This document shows positions 1 through 5,918 of a DNA stretch of 7,759 bases, in pieces. The stretch's first letter is position 1; every line of letters begins with the position of its first letter. Origin of the DNA: an uncultured Eubacteriales bacterium (GTDB lineage Bacteria > Bacillota > Clostridia > Oscillospirales > CAG-272); the NCBI GenBank assembly GCA_900552255.1, contig URZF01000062.1, positions 1 to 7,759 of the forward strand. Direction: 5' to 3'. The notes under the pieces were generated by a model. The model was not told the origin of the DNA and made no database searches. It was given only the letters and a program-made list of their open reading frames with translations. The position numbers and the translations under genes are program-made.

Positions 1-12
1 AGGATGAAATTA

Positions 13-26
13 CGAACAAGTATATG
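13..26. promoter_or_regulatory. Possible third, half-conserved operator
   Basis: CGAACAAGTATATG has a perfect left half-site (CGAAC plus a matching four-base core) but a degraded right half. It begins 30 bp upstream of the main dyad, roughly the spacing between the other two sites (27 bp). It could be a half-site for cooperative binding, or chance in an AT-rich leader. Confidence 0.2.
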
Positions 27-42
27 AAATCACCTGAAATAA

Positions 43-56
43 AGAACAAATGTTCT
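43..56. promoter_or_regulatory. LexA/DinR (SOS) box-like operator
   Basis: The sequence AGAACAAATGTTCT has GAAC and GTTC half-sites separated by four bases, the core of the Gram-positive LexA box (consensus CGAACRNRYGTTCG). Only the outermost base on each side departs from that consensus. The dyad extends one base further on each side (42-57), with an A/A mismatch only at its centre. It lies just upstream of the -35 element, a position suited to repression. A phage-encoded repressor using a similar dyad is the main alternative. Confidence 0.6.
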
Positions 57-65
57 TGAAATCCG

Positions 66-94
66 TTGACACACAAATGTTCGCATGATATAAT
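66..94 (+). promoter_or_regulatory. Strong sigma70/sigmaA promoter for the late operon
   Basis: TTGACA (66-71) and TATAAT (89-94) both match the consensus exactly and are separated by 17 bp, the optimal spacer. TG at 86-87, one base before the -10, adds an extended -10 element. Transcription would be expected to start near 100-102, leaving a leader of about 40 nt before the first start codon. Promoters this close to ideal usually need tight repression, which fits the operator-like dyads around and within it. No other clear promoter is seen in the operon. Confidence 0.88.
70..83. promoter_or_regulatory. Degenerate second operator copy inside the promoter
   Basis: CACACAAATGTTCG repeats the right half of the upstream box: the ten bases ACAAATGTTC occur exactly at 46-55 and again at 73-82. 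Compared with the Gram-positive LexA consensus, only positions 2 and 3 of the left half differ. It starts in the -35 element and fills most of the spacer, so a bound protein would block RNA polymerase. It is weaker than the first dyad and is read as an auxiliary site. Confidence 0.4.
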
Positions 95-140
95 GGCGTC
101 GCAGGGAACAAAAATAAATCGAGAAAGGAGGGCGGTCGCG

Positions 141-377
141 ATGGATGGGATTTTTGATGAAGCTTTGGGGGATTCGATAGAAAATCCGAGCGATTATCGG
201 GCGATTGCCTATTGTGATCACTGCGGCTTCGCCATTTATACGGCCGAAGAGGCATTGCTTATCAGGGGAAGCCGCGACATCATCCATGTCGATTGCTGGG
301 AGGAATACGCGTCAGATCATATGTTCGATTTTGCGGTAAAGGTGAACGAGGACGACCGTTTTGGTCATGAGCTCTGA
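141..377 (+). CDS. Small putative zinc-binding phage protein (78 aa)
   Basis: Not recognised as a named family. The ATG at 141 is chosen because AGGAGG (126-131) lies 9 nt upstream; the frame stays open back to the TTG of the -35 box, which cannot be a start. The protein is acidic and has C25-x2-C28 and H49-x2-C52 separated by 20 residues. This pattern resembles treble-clef or LIM-like zinc sites, and short phage proteins with a CxxC...HxxC pattern are common. It has no signal peptide or membrane segment. It is the first gene behind the promoter and its end overlaps the small terminase gene, so a part in packaging or in controlling late expression is possible, but this is only position-based. 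Function unknown; that the gene is real is well supported by its RBS and operon context. Confidence 0.75.
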   Translation: MDGIFDEALGDSIENPSDYRAIAYCDHCGFAIYTAEEALLIRGSRDIIHVDCWEEYASDHMFDFAVKVNEDDRFGHEL

Positions 378-816
378 GAAGGGGGTGCGTGCCCAAAAGC
401 AGGAGATTGCGCCGTCTGTTTTCGCAAGAAAGGCGGCGGCCTATTTTCGGAGTTGCGACAGCGGCACGGCGACGGCGGCGTGCGATATGTGCGAGACGGA
501 ATTCGGAGACGCGAAATGCGAAAAGTGCGGCAAAAAGCAGAGGCGTCCCTATACGCTTTCCGGTCTTTGTCTTGCGCTTGGAATCACCAAGCGAAAATTC
601 ACAGCCCTCAAAGGCGATCAAAGCTTTGCGGACGCCGTCGAAATGGCGCTTTTAAAAATTGAGGCGTATATTGAGGAAAACAGCATCGCAGGGCATATCA
701 GCGGGACGCTGGCGCTTGCGATTCTGCGCGAGAATTTCGGCTGGGGCGAGAAAACGGAATCTGTGGACAGACTCGAGGTCGTGATGTCGGAGGAGGTCGG
801 CTCTCTTGCAAAATGA
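367..816 (+). CDS. terS: Terminase small subunit (DNA recognition), with zinc-knuckle-like insertion
   Basis: The small terminase recognises the packaging site and hands DNA to the large subunit. In this 149-aa protein, residues 59-80 (RRPYTLSGLCLALGITKRKF onward) match the 'RPyTieGLc.fLGi' helix-turn-helix signature of phage small terminases. Residues 86-126 form a helical stretch containing IEENSIAGHISGTLALAILR and ending FGWGEK, the usual oligomerisation region closing with a '(G)W.dk' motif. Between the N-terminal helix and the HTH are C39-x2-C42 and C51-x2-C54, a putative zinc knuckle. The gene lies directly before the large terminase and overlaps it by 11 bp. The start is uncertain: ATG 367 is chosen, but TTG 361 is two codons upstream and better spaced (8 nt) from GAGGA at 348-352. 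In P22-like phages the pac site lies within this gene; none can be identified here by eye. Confidence 0.85.
   Translation: MSSEKGVRAQKQEIAPSVFARKAAAYFRSCDSGTATAACDMCETEFGDAKCEKCGKKQRRPYTLSGLCLALGITKRKFTALKGDQSFADAVEMALLKIEAYIEENSIAGHISGTLALAILRENFGWGEKTESVDRLEVVMSEEVGSLAK
789..808 (+). promoter_or_regulatory. Ribosome binding site and TTG start of the large terminase
   Basis: GGAGGAGG at 789-796 lies 9 nt before TTG at 806-808, inside the end of the small terminase gene. The next in-frame ATG (842) has no purine-rich sequence at a useful distance, so the TTG is the supported start. The strong SD may offset the weak start codon and keep terminase levels moderate. Confidence 0.75.
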
Positions 817-2134
817 CGGCTCCTCGCGCCTCATTCTTGACATGAAGCCGTCGGCCAAGCAGCGGGAATTTTTTCTCTCCGAAGCGAAATTCACCGCATA
901 CGGCGGCGCGCGCGGCGGCGGGAAGAGCTTTGCTTTGCGCTATAAGCTGATTTTATTGTGTCTTGGATATCCGGGGATCCGCGCGCTGCTTGTCAGGCGC
1001 AGCTATCCGGAGCTGCGGGAGAATCATATCCGTCCGCTGTGTGCGCTGCTTTGCGGGAAGCCTGCCGCCGCGGTTTACAGCGAGCGGGACAAAAGCTTTG
1101 CGTTCTCCTGCGGCTCTCAGCTTCAGATGGGATATCTTGCGGGGCACGGCGACCTGCTCCGCTATCAGGGACAGGAGTACGACGTCATCGCAATCGACGA
1201 GGCGACGCAGATCGACGAGCAGATGTTTCAGGCGCTTTCGGCATCTTTACGCGGCGCGAACCGTTTCCCGAAGCGCATGTATCTCACGTGCAATCCCGGC
1301 GGCGTGGGACATGGCTGGGTCAAGCGGCTTTTCATCGACAGGGAATACCGCGGCGCGGAAAATCCGGCGGATTACCGCTTTATTCCAGCCAGTATATACG
1401 ACAATGAGGCGCTGATGAGGACAGACCCCGATTATGTGAAGCGGCTCGAGAATCTGCCGGAGAGCTTGCGCGCCGCATGGCTTTACGGCAGGTGGGATGT
1501 CTTCTCCGGTCAGTTTTTTCCGGAGTTCGACGAACGGCGGCATGTGTGCGAGCCGGTTTCGCTGCCGTCCTCTGCCGCGTATTACTGCGCGGTGGATTAC
1601 GGGCTTGACATGCTGGCGGCGCTGTTCATTGCGGTTCTGCCTGACGGGCACGCTTATGTCTATGACGAAATTTATGAAAGCGATCTCATTGTCAGCGCCG
1701 CAGCCGCCAAAATCCGAGAGAAGCTGCCGGAGAGGGCGGTCGTCATCGCGCCGTCCGATCTTTGGAGCCGGAGCCGTGACAGCGGTCGCTCTGCCGCAGA
1801 GCTTTTTGCCGAGGGCGGCGTCTATTTTACCAAAATCGTTCCGGACCGGGTGAACGGATGGCTTGCGCTCAAGGAGTGGCTTACGGTGTCGGACGGTGCG
1901 CCGCGGCTGTGGATTTTCCGTGGCTGCCGCAATCTCATTCGCTGTCTTGCACAGCTGATGTATGACGAAAGGCGTCCGAACGACGCCGCTGTCGAACCGC
2001 ACGAGCTTACGCATGCGCCAGACGCGCTGCGGTATTTCGCATCGTTCCGGCAGGCGGTGCCGCCGGCGGAGCCGACGCTTCTGCGCGGCCGGAACGGAAT
2101 CAAGAAAACAGAAAGGAATCGATATGAATTTTAA
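806..2134 (+). CDS. terL: Terminase large subunit (packaging ATPase and nuclease)
   Basis: This is the motor that cuts concatemeric DNA and pumps it into the prohead through the portal. All key motifs are present in the 442 residues. ATPase domain: adenine-binding Q19 in SAKQREFF; Walker A GGARGGGKS at 33-41; Walker B VIAIDE at 127-132 with catalytic E132; coupling motif YLTCNPGG at 159-166. The linker LPESLRAAWLYGRWDVFSG (217-235) is typical of the family. RNase H-like nuclease domain: D264 in AVDYG, D318 in APSDLW and D406 in HAPDALRYF, the likely metal-binding acids. The length is normal for the family and no motif is damaged. Translation starts at a TTG; the gene overlaps its neighbours by 11 bp on both sides. 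The basic C-terminal tail is suited to portal or DNA contact (inference). Confidence 0.97.
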   Translation: MQNDGSSRLILDMKPSAKQREFFLSEAKFTAYGGARGGGKSFALRYKLILLCLGYPGIRALLVRRSYPELRENHIRPLCALLCGKPAAAVYSERDKSFAFSCGSQLQMGYLAGHGDLLRYQGQEYDVIAIDEATQIDEQMFQALSASLRGANRFPKRMYLTCNPGGVGHGWVKRLFIDREYRGAENPADYRFIPASIYDNEALMRTDPDYVKRLENLPESLRAAWLYGRWDVFSGQFFPEFDERRHVCEPVSLPSSAAYYCAVDYGLDMLAALFIAVLPDGHAYVYDEIYESDLIVSAAAAKIREKLPERAVVIAPSDLWSRSRDSGRSAAELFAEGGVYFTKIVPDRVNGWLALKEWLTVSDGAPRLWIFRGCRNLIRCLAQLMYDERRPNDAAVEPHELTHAPDALRYFASFRQAVPPAEPTLLRGRNGIKKTERNRYEF

Positions 2135-3827
2135 ATTTTGGAAGCATGGCACGGAAAACGAGGTGCCCGCATATCACGACGCTTCCGCAAGGGAACGACG
2201 GATCGCCGTGCTCCTCGACGCCGCCAAAACGGCAAGGAGCGAGACGGAGGCATATTGGCGGAAAATGCGCGCCTATTATGACGGCACGCACGACACGGCA
2301 AAGCAGACGGGTGATTTCATGGCCTTGCTCGACCTGCCGTGGATACCGGCGTCCGTGCCGGACGGATATATGCATGTCGAAGGTCAGATCGAGGCAAGTC
2401 CGCCCGATTTTGAATTTTCCGGCAGAGGTGAACACGACGAGGCGAAGGCGGATATCCGGGAGCGCGTGGTGCGCTATGTCGTGCAGAACAACGACTTCAC
2501 AGCGAAAAACGCGGCGAACGAGCGCAGGCTCGGCATCTACGGCAGCGCCGTATGGAAGCTTTCCGTCGGCCGCGGGGACGCGGGCGACGCGGAGATCCTG
2601 ATCGAAAATCCGCCGCCGCAGACGGTTTTTCCCGATCCTGCGGCGACGTGCGTCGACGACTGTGAATACATCGGCTGTGTCTACCGGATGAGCGTCACAC
2701 GCGCCGCCCGTATCTTCGCCGCAGATCTCGACCGTCTGGGACTTACGATGGAGGATATCCTGCGCGAGCGGTCTTATGGACGGAAAAGGGGAGATGGGGC
2801 TTCCTTGTTTGAGGGTGACGGCGGTCCGCCGGAAACGGTCGAGATCACGGAATGGTGGTTCCGTCAGCCACGGGACGGCGAGGAGGTCTGCGGCCTTTGC
2901 GGAGACAATGGCACGGAGGAGGTGGCGTTCCGCTATGAGGCGGGGGATATCGCGCTTTCGATTCTGATCGAAGGAGTCGAGGTGCGGTATGTGCCGAAGT
3001 ATTGGACGAAAACCGCGTGCCGGAAATTCCCGTTTGTCATATACGGCAAAATTCCGGGAGAAGGTTCGGTTTGGGGCAAAAGCGAAATGGAGCAGATCAT
3101 TCCGCTCATCGACGCCGCCGACAGACAGCTTGCGTTCGCGCAGCTCAATACGGCGTTTTTTGCCAACGATATCCTCGTATATGAGGAGAACGCCTTTGCG
3201 CCGGACAGCTATCCCGAAAACCGCCCGGGCGCGATATGGAAGCTGCGTCCCGGCATGTCGGACAAGGTGAAACGGCTGGGCGGCCTTTCCGGCGACAGCG
3301 TTTCCCATTATGAGATCGCGGACAGATACCGCGCCATGATGAAGGAGGCGCTCGGCAACTACGATTTTATGCAGGGAGACAGCTCGACGCAGGTCACGAC
3401 GGCGACGGGACTTGCCCTGCTCGGCGATTACGCCTCCCGCAGGATGCAGGCGAAAAACATCTGCAAGCGCGCGGGCTTTGAGCGGCTGTATAGGCTGATC
3501 GACTATATGGCGCTCGAGCTTTACGACTCCGACAAAATAAGGGCGATCACGGACAGCGACACGGGATATTCCTTTGAGGGGTATCTCGGCACGGTCGGCT
3601 ATGTGCCGGCACTCGATGTTTCCGTCCATATCGGGGAGGGCGTCGAGAATTCGCATTCGTTTACGCTTTCCGCTTTGTCGGAGCTTATGGAGACGGAGGT
3701 CACGGAGACGAATTATCCGATGGTGCGCGCTTATATTAATGCGCTGGGCATTCCGGAGCGCGCTTCGCTGACCGCGGCGCTGGACAGCAAATTCGGCGGA
3801 AAAACGGAGGAGATGGCGCATGGATGA
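2124..3827 (+). CDS. Portal protein (P22-like)
   Basis: The portal is the dodecameric ring at one capsid vertex through which DNA enters and leaves, and on which the tail is built. ATG 2124 is preceded by AAAGGA (2112-2117) with 6 nt spacing; the open frame continues upstream but only as Arg-rich out-of-frame readthrough of the large terminase. In the 567 residues, 41-56 (TEAYWRKMRAYYDGTH) is the usual N-terminal helix, and NPPPQTVFPDPAATCVDDCE (162-181) is the 'P.tvfpDP.a' wing motif. FPFVIYGKIPGEGSVWGKSE (302-321), then EMEQIIPLIDAADRQL, then NRPGAIWKL (366-374), lead into the stem and crown-side helices. GNYDFMQGDSSTQVTTATGLALL (411-433) is the 'GnyD..qG..p..vtTAsG' signature of P22-like portals. 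A CGLC pair at 256-259 is unusual. The gene directly follows the large terminase and precedes the scaffold, as expected. Confidence 0.93.
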   Translation: MNFKFWKHGTENEVPAYHDASARERRIAVLLDAAKTARSETEAYWRKMRAYYDGTHDTAKQTGDFMALLDLPWIPASVPDGYMHVEGQIEASPPDFEFSGRGEHDEAKADIRERVVRYVVQNNDFTAKNAANERRLGIYGSAVWKLSVGRGDAGDAEILIENPPPQTVFPDPAATCVDDCEYIGCVYRMSVTRAARIFAADLDRLGLTMEDILRERSYGRKRGDGASLFEGDGGPPETVEITEWWFRQPRDGEEVCGLCGDNGTEEVAFRYEAGDIALSILIEGVEVRYVPKYWTKTACRKFPFVIYGKIPGEGSVWGKSEMEQIIPLIDAADRQLAFAQLNTAFFANDILVYEENAFAPDSYPENRPGAIWKLRPGMSDKVKRLGGLSGDSVSHYEIADRYRAMMKEALGNYDFMQGDSSTQVTTATGLALLGDYASRRMQAKNICKRAGFERLYRLIDYMALELYDSDKIRAITDSDTGYSFEGYLGTVGYVPALDVSVHIGEGVENSHSFTLSALSELMETEVTETNYPMVRAYINALGIPERASLTAALDSKFGGKTEEMAHG

Positions 3828-4362
3828 TAACATGACAGAGCAGGACAAAGTGCCCGCCGCCGGTTTGAATGGGGATGGCGGAGGCATGGGATCCGCAGAG
3901 AGCGAAAGCGCGCAGGCGCTCACGGATTTAGAGGGAGAAACGCCGCTTTCCTCCGTTCTCGCCGCACCTGCGGATTCCGACTTGCAAGAGGAGAACGCCG
4001 TATCTGCGGATATCTCCTCGGAGAAACCGGTTTCGGAGAGGGAGCTCGACGACGCGCGCATCGCGGAGCTTCTTGCCAATCCGATGTTCATCCATTTTGC
4101 GCGCGGGCGCAGCGGCGGGATCGAGACGATCTGCCGCGAATTTGAGGACATGCTGGCGGCGGGAGGGAAAGAGCCCGTTTCCCGCATGGCGGCGCCGGTC
4201 GCGGCGAAGATCGTACCCACATCCGCCGCCGCGACGCCGGACGTGGCGCTGAGCGAACGGCAGCGCGCGATCGCACGTACCGCCGGCATGTCATACCGGG
4301 AATATTATGAGCTGATTTCCGAGCTTCCCGGTTCCAATCATCAAAATTATAAAGGAGAATGA
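3820..4362 (+). CDS. Probable capsid scaffolding protein
   Basis: Scaffolding proteins fill the prohead, guide coat assembly and leave before DNA enters. This 180-aa protein lies exactly between portal and coat, as P22 gene 8 does. The first 75 residues are acidic, low-complexity and probably disordered. Residues 72-114 are likely helical (SERELDDARIAELLANPMF onward), followed by an Ala/Pro-rich linker. The C-terminus (145-169, SERQRAIARTAGMSYREYYELI) is a compact amphipathic segment with the 'Ar.aGMsy.EY..li' motif seen in phage scaffold-like proteins, plausibly the coat-binding end. GGAGGA (3806-3811) is 8 nt from the ATG, and the gene overlaps the portal by 8 bp. The call rests on position, composition and the C-terminal motif. 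No protease motif is seen. Confidence 0.75.
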   Translation: MDDNMTEQDKVPAAGLNGDGGGMGSAESESAQALTDLEGETPLSSVLAAPADSDLQEENAVSADISSEKPVSERELDDARIAELLANPMFIHFARGRSGGIETICREFEDMLAAGGKEPVSRMAAPVAAKIVPTSAAATPDVALSERQRAIARTAGMSYREYYELISELPGSNHQNYKGE

Positions 4363-4365
4363 AAA

Positions 4366-5265
4366 ATGAGTAACGATATTTATACTTGGTCAAATGATAT
4401 GTATCCGCTCGTCAAGAAGCGTTTTGACGACAGATACGCTTCGAGAATGAATCTGATCGGCAATGTCTGCGGCATTGTGAAGCAGAATGAGCTTTCTTAT
4501 GAGCTGCCGGGACTCGGCGGCTACGGGGAGCTTCCGGTGTATTCCGGCGGTACGCTTTCCTATGCGGACGGAAGCAAGAGCTTTCTCACGACGGTGACGC
4601 CGGTGGAGCGCGCGCTTGCCATTCCGGTCTCCTATAAAAGAGCGAAGCTTGACATTGTGGGCGAGGCCGACAAGACCGGCGTCCGGCTTGCGGATTCCGC
4701 CTATATGACGGTTCTCGGCGAATTTTACCGCGTGTTCGGGAACGCGCTTACCGCGAAGGGTGCGGACGGCGTCGCATGGGCGTCCGCTTCGCATCCGGTG
4801 GATACGACTGACGACAGCGATACGTTTTCCAATCTGATCACGACGGAGCTTTCCGTCGCGGCGATCTGCGCGGCGCAGGCCTCGGCGGCGTCCTTTGTGA
4901 CGGCGGACGGACTTCCGTTCGTGGCAAATTTCGATCTGCTTCTCGTTTCGCCGGAGCTGGAAGGGACGGCAAGAACCATCTGCGGCGAGGACGCGCTCCT
5001 CACGCCGGCGGGCGGTGTCGGAGGCAATCCCTACGGCATGAAATACATGGTGGTCGGCGGAGGCGGTGTCGGCTTTTCCGGTAAAAAATGGGCGCTTGCG
5101 GACAGCATGCTGCTGCCGGAGGTTTTGAAGCTCGTTTATATCACGGAGCCGTCCGTCGTGCTTTCCCCAAGGGAAAATCCGCTTGTCGCGGATTATATTT
5201 CCTATGTCGATTTCGCGTTCGGCTTTGGAGATGCAAGACCGATCATCTTCTCGAACCCCGCCTGA
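4366..5265 (+). CDS. Major capsid (coat) protein, HK97-fold, Mu gpT-like
   Basis: This is the main shell protein. ATG 4366 follows AAAGGAG (4351-4357) with 8 nt spacing, and the start is 3 nt after the scaffold stop. In the 299 residues, the N-terminus (1-34) is a helical arm-like segment. Residues 44-77 look like an extended E-loop-type region. Residues 118-145 (GEFYRVFGNALTAKG then WASASHPV) resemble the '..h.L.s..H' region of Mu gpT-like coats. LSVAAICAAQASA (162-174) is followed by LPFVANFDLLLVSPELEGTA (183-202), the typical 'dG.pl...pd.LlVpp.Le..A' motif. NPYGMKYMVVGGG and KKWALADS lead into the C-terminal beta segments. It is much shorter than the P22 coat (about 430 aa) and has no room for the P22 insertion domain. 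Family placement is by motif recognition. Confidence 0.88.
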   Translation: MSNDIYTWSNDMYPLVKKRFDDRYASRMNLIGNVCGIVKQNELSYELPGLGGYGELPVYSGGTLSYADGSKSFLTTVTPVERALAIPVSYKRAKLDIVGEADKTGVRLADSAYMTVLGEFYRVFGNALTAKGADGVAWASASHPVDTTDDSDTFSNLITTELSVAAICAAQASAASFVTADGLPFVANFDLLLVSPELEGTARTICGEDALLTPAGGVGGNPYGMKYMVVGGGGVGFSGKKWALADSMLLPEVLKLVYITEPSVVLSPRENPLVADYISYVDFAFGFGDARPIIFSNPA

Positions 5266-5284
5266 ACGAATGAAAAATCGGAAA

Positions 5285-5310
5285 TCCGGAGGAGCGGCCG
5301 CTCCTCCGGA
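5285..5310 (+). promoter_or_regulatory. Perfect palindrome / mRNA hairpin after the coat gene
   Basis: Thirteen bases on each side pair perfectly around the axis between 5297 and 5298; a realistic RNA hairpin has an 11-bp GC-rich stem and a GGCC loop (5296-5299). The 5' arm contains GGAGGAG and the 3' arm CTCCTCC. No T-run follows (the next bases are GAAAGGAGAAATTT), so it is not a standard intrinsic terminator. It ends one base before the SD (AAAGGAG, 5312-5318) of the adaptor gene. Likely roles, by inference, are stabilising the coat mRNA 3' end, partial attenuation, or reducing coupling so that coat is made in excess over tail proteins. Confidence 0.8.
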
Positions 5311-5324
5311 GAAAGGAGAAATTT

Positions 5325-5918
5325 ATGACTTACGGAATGCTGCGCGACCGTATTTTATCACTTTTGGATATCGTCAAAGATGAAATCGCATCTGCGGGAA
5401 GCCTTCTTTTGGCGGCGGACAGCCTGATGCCGCAGACCGTGGACGCGGCGTCGCGAAAGACGGCCTTGCTTTTAAAATGTATCATCAAGACGGCGGCGCT
5501 TCGTTTTGAACGCGGTGAAAACGGCGTCACGGCGGCGCTGCCGTCCGATTTTATCTCCGCGAAGCAGCTTCGCTGCGGCCGGAAAATCTATGGGAGCGAG
5601 AGCTTCGAGGCGGTGGGCGGGAGGCTTTGGCTTTTTGCCGCGGGCACAGGAACGTATGAGCTCATGTATTTTGCCTATCCCATGCGGATAGACGAGAGCA
5701 TCGACGGCGACACGGAGCTGGAATTTGACGGTTACGCGGCGGACATCGTCGCATACGGCGCTGCGGCGGAACTCTCCCACAATCTTTATCCCGGCGATAT
5801 GAAGCGGTTTATGCGCCTTGCCACGGAATTTGACGAAAGAATCGCGAACGCTGCTCCGCGTTCCGGCGACAGCACAGTCCGAAATTCTGTTTTCGGCAGG
5901 AAGCGAGGCTTTTTATGA
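5325..5918 (+). CDS. Head-tail adaptor (P22 gp4-like / head completion protein)
   Basis: A 197-aa protein between coat and tail hub, the position of P22 gp4, which binds under the portal and prepares it for the tail. ATG 5325 has AAAGGAG 6 nt upstream. Visible features: an N-terminal helix (MTYGMLRDRILSLLDIVKDE); LPSDF at 72-76, the hallmark 'LP.DF' of phage adaptor proteins; then beta-rich sequence through LWLFAAGTGTYELMYFAYPM (101-120), where '.y.l.Y..yP' is typical; an acidic 'dgdtELEFDGY' segment (127-137) leading into helices AADIVAYGAAAEL and PGDMKRFMRLATEFDERI; and a basic tail RNSVFGRKRGFL. This helix-beta-helix pattern with LPxDF and YP matches known adaptors or connectors. It overlaps the next gene by 4 bp (ATGA), suggesting coupled translation. 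Confidence 0.72.
   Translation: MTYGMLRDRILSLLDIVKDEIASAGSLLLAADSLMPQTVDAASRKTALLLKCIIKTAALRFERGENGVTAALPSDFISAKQLRCGRKIYGSESFEAVGGRLWLFAAGTGTYELMYFAYPMRIDESIDGDTELEFDGYAADIVAYGAAAELSHNLYPGDMKRFMRLATEFDERIANAAPRSGDSTVRNSVFGRKRGFL

Noticed and set aside
66..140. Upstream extension of the first gene to a TTG at 66
   Set aside because: That TTG is part of the -35 box, upstream of the expected transcription start; the ATG at 141 has a strong SD.
901..925. GC-rich run of CGGCGGCG-type repeats
   Set aside because: It encodes the glycine-rich Walker A loop of the large terminase; the repetition follows from the GGARGGGK codons.
1962..2123. Upstream extension of the portal reading frame into the large terminase gene
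   Set aside because: The extra 54 residues are Arg-rich and out-of-frame with the terminase nuclease domain; the SD at 2112-2117 and ATG at 2124 define the real start.
1247..2152. 301-codon minus-strand open frame opposite the large terminase
   Set aside because: It is the antisense shadow of a gene with all terminase motifs intact; its product is Arg-rich and unlike any family I know.
2100..4289. Long open frame (about 729 codons) on the minus strand opposite portal and scaffold
   Set aside because: It is codon-aligned with the portal and stays open because the GC-rich sense gene rarely uses TTA, CTA or TCA codons. The product is Arg/His-rich without recognisable motifs, and the sense strand encodes convincing proteins.
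5285..5310. Palindrome as a classical Rho-independent terminator
   Set aside because: There is no T-run after the stem, and essential head-tail genes follow with no new promoter visible.
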